From: Hofstenia miamia
Taxonomy: Eukaryota > Xenacoelomorpha > Acoela > Hofsteniidae
Length of the DNA: 64,000 nucleotides
Direction: 5' to 3'
NCBI GenBank assembly: GCA_900660155.1
Contig: CABFPE010000142.1
Span: 726,342-790,341 of the forward strand
Shown: positions 32,590 through 44,229 of the stretch, piece by piece
Position numbering within the stretch: position 1 is the stretch's first letter
Layout of the letters: every line of letters begins with the position of its first letter
Made by a program: the position numbers and the translations under genes
The notes under the pieces: model-generated
What the model was told of the DNA's origin: nothing
The model's database searches: none
The model's input: only the letters and a program-made list of their open reading frames with translations

Positions 32590-35500
32590 ATTTTTTCAAA
32601 AATCGGAATTTTCAATGAAAATAAGTTAAAATTTTCAAGTACTTTAAGCACAGTAATATATTTTGCAACATTAAAGTACATTGATGAATAGTGACAATAT
32701 GAGCTAAGCATGTGCCCCAAGAAGTGTCATAATTTGTCCTAGAGTAATCAGAGTAAATGTTAGTTATCTCCAGGATAGAACAATATTTGTTATTAGTGAA
32801 TAAAATATTACTATTCGAATGTGTTTCATTAGGCCAGAAAGTGTTAGTCCATTTATGTGTCTATGGATATGTGCTTATGCAAATTTAAAAACCCATCATG
32901 TACATATTCTATTACATCTTTTAAAAAATATGTATATATGATGGATTAATTTTACGTAAGTCGAGGAAATTAAAAACACATTAATTTTTCAGCTATAAAC
33001 TATATCTAGATTTAATTCTGTGGAATTTATCAAAAAAAAGTTTTTTATCAAAGACTTGAATTTACACATATATTAACTGAAAACAACACAAATAGATATT
33101 TAATCACAATAAATCAGTGTGATTAAATAGTTTGTTGGCATTTTTATTACACCGTTCAATTAATTGAGCTGAATTAATGAATATTTTTGACTTGTTATTT
33201 GACATATAATGACATCAATTGATCTACAATATACACTTATTTATATTGTCGTCTTTATTTCAAGTGTACCCACAATCCCCTCAATATGAAAGCATAGTTG
33301 TTTTCGAAGGTAGCATCAATGTTGGTAGATAATAGCACAAAATAAAGGCCACCAATTCACTATTTACCGTGGTTCTTTAACATTTGAACAACGAAAACAC
33401 TTTAAAAATACATTTGTATCTGATGTTTCTAATGCAAAAATTATGCAATAGAAACAAAGTTTTTACAAATACTAAATTCAAAAAGATTATCTACATAATT
33501 GATAAATATATGCACCTGTTAATGTTTTTGCTGAATGAATATAAAGCAAATAAAAATTTCTTAAAGGTCATTTTACCCTATTTACACAATTGTTTTTAAA
33601 TTGCTGCTTTAAGAATTATTCTGAGTTCGTGATACTATTTAATACGATAGATTTCTCACAAAATGGATCTTAGCCATATTCGAACCACCATTGTTGAAAA
33701 AATTTTTCTCTAATTTGGTAATCCTAATGAGAATAGGGCAACAAAATTAACCATGTTAAATTTAAGTGTTATTTCACATATTGTTTTTTATTTTTATTAA
33801 ATCCTTGAAAAGTTCTGATTCAATAAGATTCAAGAACCATTAAAAAGTTCACCAAGATGTACTTTAAGGTGTCTAATAGAGCCAAAGGCATGAAAGTTCT
33901 TCTTTTTGACCAAATTGAAATAAAAGATTACAAAATGATTCAAATTTTGTTTCAAAATGGTAGTCACTCTCTACCAAAATTTAAACTAGTTTACTTAGAA
34001 TAATTACTGAGAAGAAATTGTAAAACGTATGCAAGAAATTCATAAATTGACAATTTACTAAATAGTAGAATTCAATATGCTATAGTAGTTCTTAGGGATT
34101 TGCTTTTCAATTAATGCTAGGCATGAAGGACTTGGGCTGAGCTTCTCAACAGGGAATGCTTATTGATAATTGACTGTAAATTTCCTTATCATCACTCCAA
34201 TTATTACTAGACATTTACAACAGGACAATGCCATCTACAAAATCATCTATGATCATTTATAGTTGTCTGACCCATCTTGCCTCGTCTAAGGCAAATTGTT
34301 TCGTATTTTTTAGAGATCATGTTGCAATTTATTGATTTTGCTAAAATCATGGTATTAAATCTGGGGAGGGGGCTATAATGGCCTAAGCCTTTTTGTTTTT
34401 AAAAAATAAATTTTTGCATGAGATGCCCTAAATGATTATTTGTTTTTCTAATTCGCTCGTCTTTTTAATCCATTGATATCTAGACAGATTTCCAAACACA
34501 TAGACACATGCAGTGCCAAAAACGACCGTTAGCCGAGCCGAAGTAACCAGGGTTTGAGAATCGGTGCATAGTCACGCCTTAATAGAATGGTGACATAGCG
34601 TTGTTTTAAATGAAAGGGTAGCTTAAGCTTAAGAGTGATGATGGTTAAGAAATAGTTTCGGTTTGAGGGGATTGGCCGTTTCATGGACACATCTATTAGT
34701 GAACGCTTGCGATTGTGAAGTTAATTTTGAATATTTCTACTGAATTGTACATGAAAAGATTCACGATTTTTCTATGAAAATTCCGAATTCTTAAAAAATA
34801 TCTAATTTTATCTATGCCTTATGTTAAGGTCTAGGGCCAATACGAGCAAAAAATTACAGCAACTAGTTCACTTTATCTAGATAGACCATCAAAATCTATT
34901 GAGGTGTGCCATACAAAATGTCATGTCCACACAAAGGCACTACTTATCATGGGACTGATGTGAACGAGCCGGGTCTTAAAACGTAGATGAAAGAGGTGAC
35001 GTTCTCTATCCTGTGATGATCGTGATTTCTAAGTTCATTAGTTATGAGTGTTTAAATTATTTTTTTAAAAAAATCATGAAAATTTTAAGAAACTTTGAAG
35101 CTATTTAATTCTTTTCATTTGCTAACTAGCACCTTCTTGAATCCGAGAAATCCCGTTATTCGACGTCCGGTCAGAAAAAGTCGGTTGCCCGATGCCCATC
35201 TTTGATCCATGCCTCACTATTTACAAATTTCCAAATAGGATTGGAGAGGTTTTTGAAAATGTGAAAAAATGGTTTTTACTTTTAAAAGGACATCAGGATA
35301 TATCAAAGCAAGAGTAATAGGATACTAAACCAAAAAAATGTTGTAAAAGGAAATGGCCTTACATATACATGTAGATTGAATATCAAAAACTTCATTTTGT
35401 TATTTTTGCCTAAGCTTAGCCCCAAAAAAATTTTTTCAATAATTTTTATCTAGCTAGCTCATTATAATTATTGACGACAAAATGTTCACTTTTTTAAATT

Positions 35501-35679
35501 TTCAATTCCATTTCAGTGTCATGCCTTCAAACATTGTTATTCAAAAGTAGGGCAACAAGTAATTGCACAGACACATTGACTAAGAAACAGAAAGTCCCTT
35601 AAAATGAACGCATCCAGAAATCCGATAAACAAATTATTCTATCTCTTTATTGTAAAAATAATCATTTCAATCAAAACTT
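32590..35679. other. Intergenic DNA
   Basis: No gene recognised. Less AT-rich patches occur at 34.50-34.72 kb and 35.12-35.22 kb without open frames or motifs that I can name. Confidence 0.5.
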
Positions 35680-35980
35680 ATATATATATATATACATATA
35701 TATATAATATATATAATATATACATATATAATATATATACATATATATAATATATATAATATATACATATATATAATATATATACATATATACATGTATA
35801 TATATACATATATATAATATATAATATATGAATATATAATATATATAATATATACAAATATATAATATATATATAAATATATATATAATATATATAATGT
35901 ATACATATATATAATGTATATACATATATATATGTATATATTATATATATATATACATACATATATAATATAATATATAC

Positions 35981-36013
<33 letters not shown>

Positions 36014-36074
36014 TATGTATACATATATATATATGTATTTATATATACTTGTATATATATATATACATATGAGT
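35680..36074. repeat. Complex TA-rich minisatellite (about 395 bp)
   Basis: Built almost only from TATATA, ATATATAATATATA and TATACATATA steps, with no fixed unit length. Because it is nearly its own reverse complement it gives long Ile/Tyr open frames on the minus strand (35667-36097), which are not genes. Confidence 0.97.
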
Positions 36075-36079
36075 TTATC

Positions 36080-38178
36080 TAGGAGCCATGTCAACATAAA
36101 TGTTCTAGCAACCCTTAATAATGGCTGTATATATGTTTGATAAAGAATTTTAGATCAATAATTTTGTGATGCAGAAATACTGTTTTTATTTTTTGCATAG
36201 ACTTAAATTAGTGACTCACGAATCTTATATACTGATAACAAAGTTATATGATCCTTAGCAGTCTCAAGTATACAGAAAATTGCTTTTCATACATTTTGTT
36301 TTAAAGCTTTTCAATATACTATTTTTTCCGCTTTTCAATTTTTAATTCAGAATCCCCTAGTTCAAAATTTAGGACTACAGCTATGTTGCTTTATTGAAAG
36401 GCATTAGTTTTCTTATTGTGGGCTTCGAACAGAAATAACAAGCACATTCAGGTTTTATAGTTTCAGTTTAAAGTTGCAATAAAATAAAATGATTTCTTTC
36501 AAATATATTTACGTCTTACTCGCTGGTGTTTACCTGGCATTAATAATCTCAGTTTCATTTCTATTAGTAACCAATAATTCGCAATAATATCGAACCAAAA
36601 AATAGTTTGAAATGAGTTATATTAAAAAGTAACTCACTTCACAAAATATTTCATTGTAGAAATCCATAGTTATGAGTACACTCGGTGAATATCACAACTA
36701 TGTTATATTTATATTAGTACTATATCTAGGCAAATCTTAAAATATCAGATTTTTAAAACACACAGTCTATTAATTAGTCATTCATCTGATACCATTAAAG
36801 AATGCTTACATTGTTCCTGTTATAATAGCTTTTATAATAGATAAAAATATATTTTAATTGCTAAATATATAAATGTCCTACCAACGGTGAGCGACCACGC
36901 AATTTTTCATCTCTTAGAAATGAAGATGACGAAATTGAAAAATTACAAATAGAAAAGTTCAATGCAATTTTTTTCAATTGTTTAACACTTAGCATGCCAA
37001 GTAAATTTGCAAGTGGTCAGTCTCTAAATAATTTCACCGAATATATACGGAAAAATTAGGCTTTAGCTTTATAATACTATCATACATTATAATTATTATT
37101 CCATGTTTAGAAATGGCTACCCATGTTCTGCACTTTTTTTAGTGTAATAATAAAATAAAAAGAGTGATAATTAACAAAATTAATGAGACAGCCATGGTTC
37201 ACACTTTCTGAGACCAATCAACACAAATCCCTTTGACAAAAATGTTGAAGAATTAAAATTGGCTTCAGTATGTCATTTAAATTTTTGCAAAATTCCACAA
37301 ATCACAAAATGTATTCTAGTACATGATTTAATGATTATTATTCTTGTGGTAGGCTAATTGCCAAAGTGCTAACCTTCTGCAATAACCAAGGATGATCCGA
37401 CTGCGTGACAAAGGCAAAAAAATTTGAACATTATCTACAAATTTCTACTTATAAAGTGCCAAACATTGATTGGTACTTAACAATAATTTGAATGTATACT
37501 TCTTAGGTGCTGAAAACATAATTACAAATTTGCAAATTTTGAAAATTTATATTTTGTAAAAGCCTAAAATCAAAAACTTCAAAATAGCATTCTAACAACT
37601 TTCGTCATCTAAGAAAAGTTTTACTGTCACAAACTATTTATGGTTCAGATTTACAAAAAGTTAACCACAAGTTTACTGAGGCAAAATACGCCAATAATAA
37701 GAGGATTATTTTAACAATATATGTCTTACGAAAAATCGCCAACCACATAAAGCCTCCCCAATATTTGGCCATAGATTAATGTTTCTGATGCTACTATATA
37801 TTGCAAATACAAGAACCATGAAGCATTCGAGGTAATCAAATAGTCTTTCATAGAAATTAATGACAAACTGTTACAATAAAAAGATTGTGTCTATTGGAAA
37901 AGATATATATGCTATTAAATGCAGATCAAAACTTGCAGCCTTACTTAAGCAAATATTAATAGATTCTATGGTTTGAATAAAAATACATGCATAAGGAATA
38001 AATTATGAAATGTTAGGACATGTGTATGTGCTGAGAAATATATGTAAAGCATATTGCCTTTTAAAACTCTTCTTGCAAATACTTTTAGCACATAATATGC
38101 CAACTGTGAAATAAACACTGATCAAACAAAAGAATTAATTTCAAAATTTTGGAGGTATCATGAAATGCTATTTTTAAA
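36080..38178. other. Intergenic or 5' region of the TNFAIP8-like gene
   Basis: The first exon of the TNFAIP8-like gene should lie upstream of 38574, but it may be short or untranslated and I cannot point to it. Nothing else is seen. Confidence 0.4.
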
Positions 38179-39021
38179 CTATATTTAAACTATCTGTAAG
38201 ATTCCTATTGATGATATGAATACATGCATATACATATGCAGTATTGGAAAGTTTTATGCCCTCATTCCAGTTTTGTGTAAATTGCTGAACATAATATTTC
38301 AGATTCTATTCTATTATTTTTTGCATAATAATAAAATGCAGTCTCTAATTAGAATTAATTATTTTTAAGCTTAGTCATTTATCTAATATGCCAGCTAAAT
38401 CAACACACCGACTACAGAACTAAGAACTATAAGTATTATCAAATACTATTAAAAATGAATGCTATTGAATCTATTTCTTGTTTAATTAATTTGGTATTCT
38501 AGACTTGGCTTAATATTTATTTTACTCTTAATAAGAAAGTTTAAACTTTATGCTAATAAACTTATATTTCAAGTGAGTAAAGAGGCCGAGAAGTTTAATT
38601 CAAGATCAATCATCAGTCGCACACAAAAGAAACTTCTATCAACTCTGTCAAACAAAGCTTTGGCGAAATTTGTCATTGATGAAGTAGTTTTCGAAGTTTT
38701 CGATGATTTTTATCAACTAAATAAACAATATCTGAAGAAATTTTATTCGAAAGATGTCGCCAAACAAAAAGCAAGGAAAGTTTCCAAGAATATGATTAAA
38801 GTTTCTGTTAAAATTATATATTTACAACACCAGCATGCTTTGAAGAATGGAGAACTGAAGCTTCTAGGAGAATTTGCAAACAAATTTAAAGTTTTCATAA
38901 TGACCTTGTCTAGTTTCTTTCAGGTATGATTAATTATATTTTTGCTTTCCATCAAATACATTACCTATAAATAATATGTAATCGTAATATGTAATGTAAT
39001 AAATATGTGTAATCGATTTAG
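38179..39021 (+). repeat. 843-bp tandem duplication containing a TNFAIP8 exon, copy 1
   Basis: The unit starts CTATATTTAAACTATCTG. It holds 395 bases of upstream intron, the 350-base exon and 98 bases of downstream intron. It repeats at 39022-39860. CTATA stands at the start, the joint and the far end, a 5-bp microhomology. Differences were seen only at 38905-38940: two substitutions and a small indel. Confidence 0.95.
38574..38923 (+). CDS. TNFAIP8-like: TNFAIP8-like protein, main coding exon, copy A
   Basis: This exon encodes the first 117 or so residues of a TNFAIP8/TIPE-family protein. In mammals this small all-helical family forms a hydrophobic cavity, binds phosphoinositides, and acts in apoptosis and immune signalling. 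Shared features with human TNFAIP8/TIPE2: FNS near the N-end, QKKLL, FVIDE, EVFDDFYQLNKQY, KNMIKVSVKI and MTLSSFFQ. The exon starts after TATATTTCAAG with TG, so the first codon is split. If the previous exon ends in A it is ATG, giving with the last exon a 197-residue protein, the family's usual size. It ends CAG/GTATGA, phase 0. The two Arg of TIPE2 (75 and 91) implicated in lipid binding align with non-basic residues (Leu/Ala) here, though other Lys are nearby. A second nearly identical exon lies at 39417-39766. The two cannot be spliced in series, since CAG joined to TGAGTAAA makes a stop. Confidence 0.88.
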
Positions 39022-39860
39022 CTATATTTAAACTATCTGTAAGATTCCTATTGATGATATGAATACATGCATATACATATGCAGTATTGGAAAGTTTTAT
39101 GCCCTCATTCCAGTTTTGTGTAAATTGCTGAACATAATATTTCAGATTCTATTCTATTATTTTTTGCATAATAATAAAATGCAGTCTCTAATTAGAATTA
39201 ATTATTTTTAAGCTTAGTCATTTATCTAATATGCCAGCTAAATCAACACACCGACTACAGAACTAAGAACTATAAGTATTATCAAATACTATTAAAAATG
39301 AATGCTATTGAATCTATTTCTTGTTTAATTAATTTGGTATTCTAGACTTGGCTTAATATTTATTTTACTCTTAATAAGAAAGTTTAAACTTTATGCTAAT
39401 AAACTTATATTTCAAGTGAGTAAAGAGGCCGAGAAGTTTAATTCAAGATCAATCATCAGTCGCACACAAAAGAAACTTCTATCAACTCTGTCAAACAAAG
39501 CTTTGGCGAAATTTGTCATTGATGAAGTAGTTTTCGAAGTTTTCGATGATTTTTATCAACTAAATAAACAATATCTGAAGAAATTTTATTCGAAAGATGT
39601 CGCCAAACAAAAAGCAAGGAAAGTTTCCAAGAATATGATTAAAGTTTCTGTTAAAATTATATATTTACAACACCAGCATGCTTTGAAGAATGGAGAACTG
39701 AAGCTTCTAGGAGAATTTGCAAACAAATTTAAAGTTTTCATAATGACTTTGTCTAGTTTCTATCAGGTATGATTTTATTTTTGCTTTCCATCAAATACAT
39801 TACCTATAAATAATATGTAATCGTAATATGTAATGTAATAAATATGTGTAATCGATTTAG
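39022..39860 (+). repeat. 843-bp tandem duplication, copy 2 (about 839 bp)
   Basis: Second copy of 38179-39021, ending GATTTAG before CTATAGTAGG. It is about four bases shorter in the downstream intron. Confidence 0.95.
39417..39766 (+). CDS. TNFAIP8-like: TNFAIP8-like protein, main coding exon, copy B
   Basis: Same exon as 38574-38923, 350 bases, with the same acceptor (TTTCAAG/TG) and donor (CAG/GTATGA). Seen differences: a silent C-to-T change in a Thr codon and one Phe-to-Tyr change in the penultimate codon (SSFFQ becomes SSFYQ; vertebrate relatives have SFHQ). The reading frame is intact. It is the copy nearer to the terminal exon, 1608 bases away. Splicing to that exon at phase 0 gives ...FYQ/VEYSYD..., matching vertebrate FHQ/VDYTFD. 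It can replace copy A but cannot follow it. Confidence 0.88.
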
Positions 39861-40014
39861 CTATAGTAGGTCTTATTTGAATAACGTTATTAATGTTTGG
39901 AATCGGTGCTTCCTATATTGCAGGCTCATTTCGTCAAACACCGTTATACACGCTGTTCGCAGTATTACTGGTCCCATTAAAGCACGGGACACGATCAGTA
40001 GGGGACCAGAATGT

Positions 40015-40018
<4 letters not shown>

Positions 40019-40050
<32 letters not shown>
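40019..40050. repeat. (TA)n microsatellite
   Basis: About 32 bp, intronic. Confidence 0.95.
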
Positions 40051-40053
<3 letters not shown>

Positions 40054-40378
40054 GCTTTATTAACATTTCATACATTTCCTGTCTACATTGCGCACACTTA
40101 CATATTTTAATGGTTATAAATATTTACAAAGTTTAACAAACATACAATAAGACAAGTAGAAAACAAAGCTATGGCAGTAATCATAAATATTAAGAGAAAA
40201 AAATAAACAAAAATAATATATATATATATGTTATGTGAAACTAAGATAGCAGACGCCATATGTATTAAGTCAACCAAGAAAACATTAATAAATAAACAAA
40301 GACATCAATCAAATTTAAACATTTACTAAAGATCAAAAACATTTAAAGAAAAAGTTCGGGAACATTGCTACAAATGCT

Positions 40379-40410
40379 TGAAGATGACAACAATGTTTGT
40401 CGAAACATGT
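40379..40410 (+). ncRNA. Hammerhead-ribozyme-like core, probably decayed
   Basis: TGAAGA, then GACAA-CAATGT-TTGTC (a clean 5-bp hairpin), then GAAAC. This has the layout of the hammerhead core (CUGANGA, stem II, GAAA). The first base of the core box is T instead of C, which breaks an essential contact, and I could not draw convincing stems I and III. Hammerhead motifs are known in Penelope-like retroelements and other animal repeats. This may be a fossil of one, or chance. Confidence 0.3.
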
Positions 40411-40472
40411 CGCTATAAAAGCAATAAAAGTTTTCATAAAAATATTCAAAGTCTTAAGATTATTACCAGTAC

Positions 40473-40498
40473 ATATATATATATATATATATATATAT
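40473..40498. repeat. (TA)n microsatellite
   Basis: About 26 bp, intronic. Confidence 0.95.
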
Positions 40499-41248
40499 TC
40501 TAGTATTTTCATAAGTTTTAAGCATAAAGTTTGAAAGAACTCAGCATCAACTGGTAATAAGTCAGTGATAGCTTCGAACCAGTAATTAACAATTGCCACA
40601 CAAGCAAATAAAACACAACATGATTAACAGCGAGAAATTAGAAATAATGATAACAATAAAGGTAGTAACATTGGAATAAGAAACAAGTGTAATTAGCAGC
40701 AATTTACAATATAGCAAATGAACTTGGTTTCGGTCAATGCCAAACCATTTAATACCAGGCATGGACCTCTGTATAACTTTCAGGCATTAGAGTGTAAATT
40801 TAGATGAATAAAACAGAAATGATAACAAATGCAAACCAGTAGAAAACCCAAATTACAGACATGACATTGAGGTAACCTGATGTGGCAGGCAGTAAATTGA
40901 ACTCCCTCTTCATGTAAGAATTTAGTGTGCCTTACTTATCTCGGAAAAAACGAAAAAATAATTATGATGTAACATAGGAAACTGAACAAACGTAAAATTT
41001 TATTAAATGAATGCACATATAAGTTCCCTATTTATGTAATACAAAACCTTAATAAATAAGTACCAGGAGAACTGGATAACTGAAATTGTTTACAAATTTG
41101 AATTCTATTTTTGCATGCCATTAATTATAACATTGGTCGCCAAATATAATAAAGGAATTAAATTAAATGTTTATTTGAGTGCGATTTGTGATTAAGTCGA
41201 AGACACAATTGCAATATTATACCAAATTAGAATTTTTTGAATTTATGA

Positions 41249-41249
<1 letters not shown>

Positions 41250-41296
<47 letters not shown>
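41250..41296. repeat. (TA)n microsatellite
   Basis: About 47 bp, the longest pure TA run in the window. It ends about 80 bases before the terminal TNFAIP8 exon. Confidence 0.95.
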
Positions 41297-41301
<5 letters not shown>

Positions 41302-41374
41302 TGTTTGCCTGATGTGCTTTAGAATATTAACGAACATTTCACCGCTATCAGCTTAAGAAACTTCTTAAATTTAG

Positions 41375-41617
41375 GTTGAATACTCATACGACAGCTCCTA
41401 TCTTCTTGAAAAATCATCAGAATGCATACATATTCTGAAAGAAATTCTGCAACCTTATGTTACAAAGAAAACTCTGCAAAGATTAGAAGATTTAAAAGAC
41501 TTCATATTCTCTGTAGACTATTTAGACACAATTTTCAATAAAGATGCGCCCACTAATCCGCAAATGAGCAAACTCATGGCTGGTCTCCAAAAACTTCTTG
41601 AAGATGGGTCTGTTTGA
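41375..41617 (+). CDS. TNFAIP8-like: TNFAIP8-like protein, terminal coding exon
   Basis: 243 bases encoding 80 residues and the TGA. It starts directly after TTAAATTTAG in phase 0. The product reads VEYSYDSSYLLEKSSECIHI, then LKEILQPYV, KKTLQRLEDLKDFIFSVDYL and finally KLMAGLQKLLEDGSV. It follows the C-terminal half of the TNFAIP8 family: VDYTFDRNVL, ECREML, the T-K-H-R / VFDHFSD region, and the end KLCDGINKMLDEENI. This completes the helical bundle and its lipid cavity. Joined to one copy of the upstream exon it gives about 197 residues. The gene is on the plus strand. The nearest other gene, the acyl-CoA synthetase, is 9 kb away on the opposite strand. Confidence 0.88.
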   Translation, partial: VEYSYDSSYLLEKSSECIHILKEILQPYVTKKTLQRLEDLKDFIFSVDYLDTIFNKDAPTNPQMSKLMAGLQKLLEDGSV

Positions 41618-41783
41618 AATCATAAGAATTTTTAGTGAACATTGTAATATATTACTTTTCATTTTTGATTTCTATTGTCAAATTTATAAATAACTGGTTG
41701 TGTTTTTATGTTTGGGAGAGCATTCTCAATTTTATGAGCTTCGCAATAATTTAGTAAAAATGATGAAAACAATCATTATTCTA

Positions 41784-41789
41784 AATAAA
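41784..41789 (+). promoter_or_regulatory. Likely poly(A) signal of TNFAIP8-like gene
   Basis: AATAAA about 170 bases after the stop codon. In such AT-rich DNA the hexamer is common, so this is only the best-placed candidate. Confidence 0.4.
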
Positions 41790-41799
41790 ATAATAATAA

Positions 41800-44030
41800 C
41801 AACTTCAAATTTTGAAAATTTCATTAAACAGATTTTACTAAGAACATATTCAAATCTAATATTTTTCTAAATATAGTTCCAAAGTCTTTGGATTCACTAT
41901 GAACAAGTTTTTTTCTAAATATATTTTTGTAGTTGAAAAGACAAATGCTACAAAAAATTATATTTAGACTTCAGAGAGCCATTTTCAAATTATATTTTTA
42001 AAAATATAGCATTAATAGTCAAGAAAAATTTCCTTGAAATTGTATCTTTGATGTGGAAATATATATTTTCGTAGTATTTATCTTTTCATGAGTTCTGCAA
42101 GCATTAAATTACTTTCAATTCCTATGTTTAATTAATAATTTTATGTTAAAGGCAATATACTAACAAAATACCTCTATATATATTATTTTTTAATTTTCAG
42201 TTTAGATTTCCGGTTTTCAGATACTTTTGATGATTAGCAAATTTTTATTAGAGTAGTGTATATATTTCTACAAAAAATATTAATATTTTTTGAAATCACC
42301 TATGCTTCTAATTTCATTTTCTGATTTATAAAGCAGTAATTTTAAAATGGTTTATTTCTGTGCGAGCTTTTTCCTACTTCCTAAATAATGAAGTGATTTT
42401 ATTTTATATTTTTAATATTTTGTATATCAGTCCTTCCGGAGAATTCTCAATTTATATTATAAATAATTAATAAATATACCTACTTAATACCTGGAATTAA
42501 TCATACAAATATTTTCCAATTATGGGATCAGTAATTACAATTTTTTCCAAAATCATTCTTCCAAAGCTATCTACTAAATCTAGTTATGTCAACATTGCTC
42601 TAATTTTTGGCTTTCCCACAACGTGTTTTCAGCATTTGTAATTAATCAGATTTTTCAACATAAAAATTTTTTACATCGAGATATAATACTTTACATTATC
42701 ACTTGATACATATTAAAAATTCAATAAAAATGTAAATTTAATAGTTTGGTGTGTAATCTAAATAGATAGACATCCTAAAAATTTATATATAGTGTGTTAA
42801 ACGAATTTAATAATCACATTTGGAAATTGAAGTGATATTGCATTTTTACTGAATTGTTTGATTTTAATGTTTGGGATTGTTTGATCCAAGCGTTTGTGGG
42901 CGGATGTAGCATCATTCGGTGTAATGCCACCCTCTCTTTTTGCAGACAAAGTACTTATTTGATGAAATATCAATTGTCGATGAATATCATCGTGAATTGT
43001 TGAACAATTAAAGGGCCGTGGATACATGAAAGTTGATTTATTAGGCATTCAATTCTAAATTTGGAGAATTGAAATAATAAATAATTGTTTCCGATGTGGA
43101 TAATTATCTTTAAATTCAAATCATTTATTGTAATATCGACAAAGACCATTATTTGTTCAATTGCACAGAAAAATATAATGACGTCTCCTTTTCGTTTATA
43201 CTTCAAATTTCTTAATGTTAATAATATATTAAAATATTCCTAAATTAAATTAAATTAAAAATGAGATATTTTTCTAAACTTTATATCACGTCTAGTAAAT
43301 GTACACGGTGATAATGATTTTTTCCTTCACATTTATTTTCAAGGTTTTTATAAATTGGTGATTATAAATGAAATTCTTTGCCGGTGAAAAATTTGCTCGT
43401 ACTAAGATTTTCGTTTTTGTAATTTAAGTCAAATATTAATAAAAAATGTTTCTAAACTTTTTTCTTTAAATATTTTATATACTTAAATTCGATAAATGAC
43501 ATCATTATTTAAAAATAATTTAATTTTAGCCGAAAATACTAAGACAAATGTAACGGAATTTAAAATGTAAAACATCATAACAAATTTTCAAATCCTCAAC
43601 AAAAGAAACACACGATTTGCCTTTTGCACTTGCGTCAGAAATTATATAGTTAATACAGAATATTCAGATATACCGTCACAGATTGCTCTGCACTTAACAA
43701 AGTATTTCGCAGATTCAGGTCAATGTAATATCCCAGTTAAAAAGACACAGTAAACTCCACAAATTCTTTCTAAGTTTTATTAATTTTAACTATTCATAAA
43801 TATATTTAAAAACCCGGCAGCCATTGCCTTGATTTAGACTTTTTGATGCGATTAATAAGCGCATGGCGCATAATTAATGATGAGTTCATGAACTTGTTAA
43901 CATTTACATAATTTACGTTTCATTCGAAGATAAAATTTATAAGATAACTTAGTAATGCTGATCGTTTCTCAATCTCTGTTATTGAAGTAGCTTTCGGTGC
44001 CTTTCAGAAACTGGTATGAAAAATTTCTGT
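41800..44030. other. AT-rich intergenic DNA
   Basis: No gene supported. Two overlapping minus-strand frames at 42797-43206 have no recognisable domain. Confidence 0.5.
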
Positions 44031-44034
44031 GGGC

Positions 44035-44217
44035 TTACAGAAGAATGCAGGTCGTTGGATTTGAGATACCAATGAAGAATATCTGCTCCAGGCACTCAAC
44101 AGCCTTATCTTGATCTATCTGAGTAAGATAGTCAATAACAGATTCAATATAGATCATGGTTTCCTGCTCAATTACGATCCCAACTCTCAAATTTCGATTG
44201 CTCAGGCTTAATCTACC
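44035..44217 (-). pseudogene. Unidentified open segment, possible exon or gene fragment
   Basis: The minus strand is open for 60 codons between a TAA (44218-44220) and a TAA (44035-44037). It reads RNLRVGIVIEQETMIYIESV, then IDYLTQIDQDKAVECLEQIF and FIGISNPTTCILL. The peptide is amphipathic and helical-looking, and the stretch is clearly less AT-rich than its flanks. I do not recognise the family, and no splice partner or start is evident. It could be a host exon, a pseudogene scrap or transposon-derived. Confidence 0.2.
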
Positions 44218-44229
44218 TTATTCCAAGAT

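Larger units (their letters stand above)
39767..41374 (+). other. Intron of the TNFAIP8-like gene with repeat debris
   Basis: 1608-base intron between copy B and the terminal exon (GTATGA ... TTTAG). It holds three (TA)n arrays, a less AT-rich stretch at 39.88-40.01 kb with a CTGGTCCC / GGGACCAG inverted pair, and a hammerhead-like hairpin at 40379-40405, suggesting retroelement debris. Open frames at 39844-40110 and 40333-40599 are not supported. Confidence 0.7.

Noticed and set aside
35667-36097. Long minus-strand open frames made of Ile and Tyr
   Set aside because: They are translations of a TA-rich minisatellite and carry no protein signal.
36890-37040. Weak inverted pair CGGTGAGCGACCAC / GTGGTCAG...CACCG as a MITE
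   Set aside because: Pairing is imperfect and interrupted, and no target duplication is visible.
40333-40599. 88-codon minus-strand open frame in the TNFAIP8 intron
   Set aside because: It includes a (TA)n array and the reverse of the hammerhead-like hairpin, with no protein motif.
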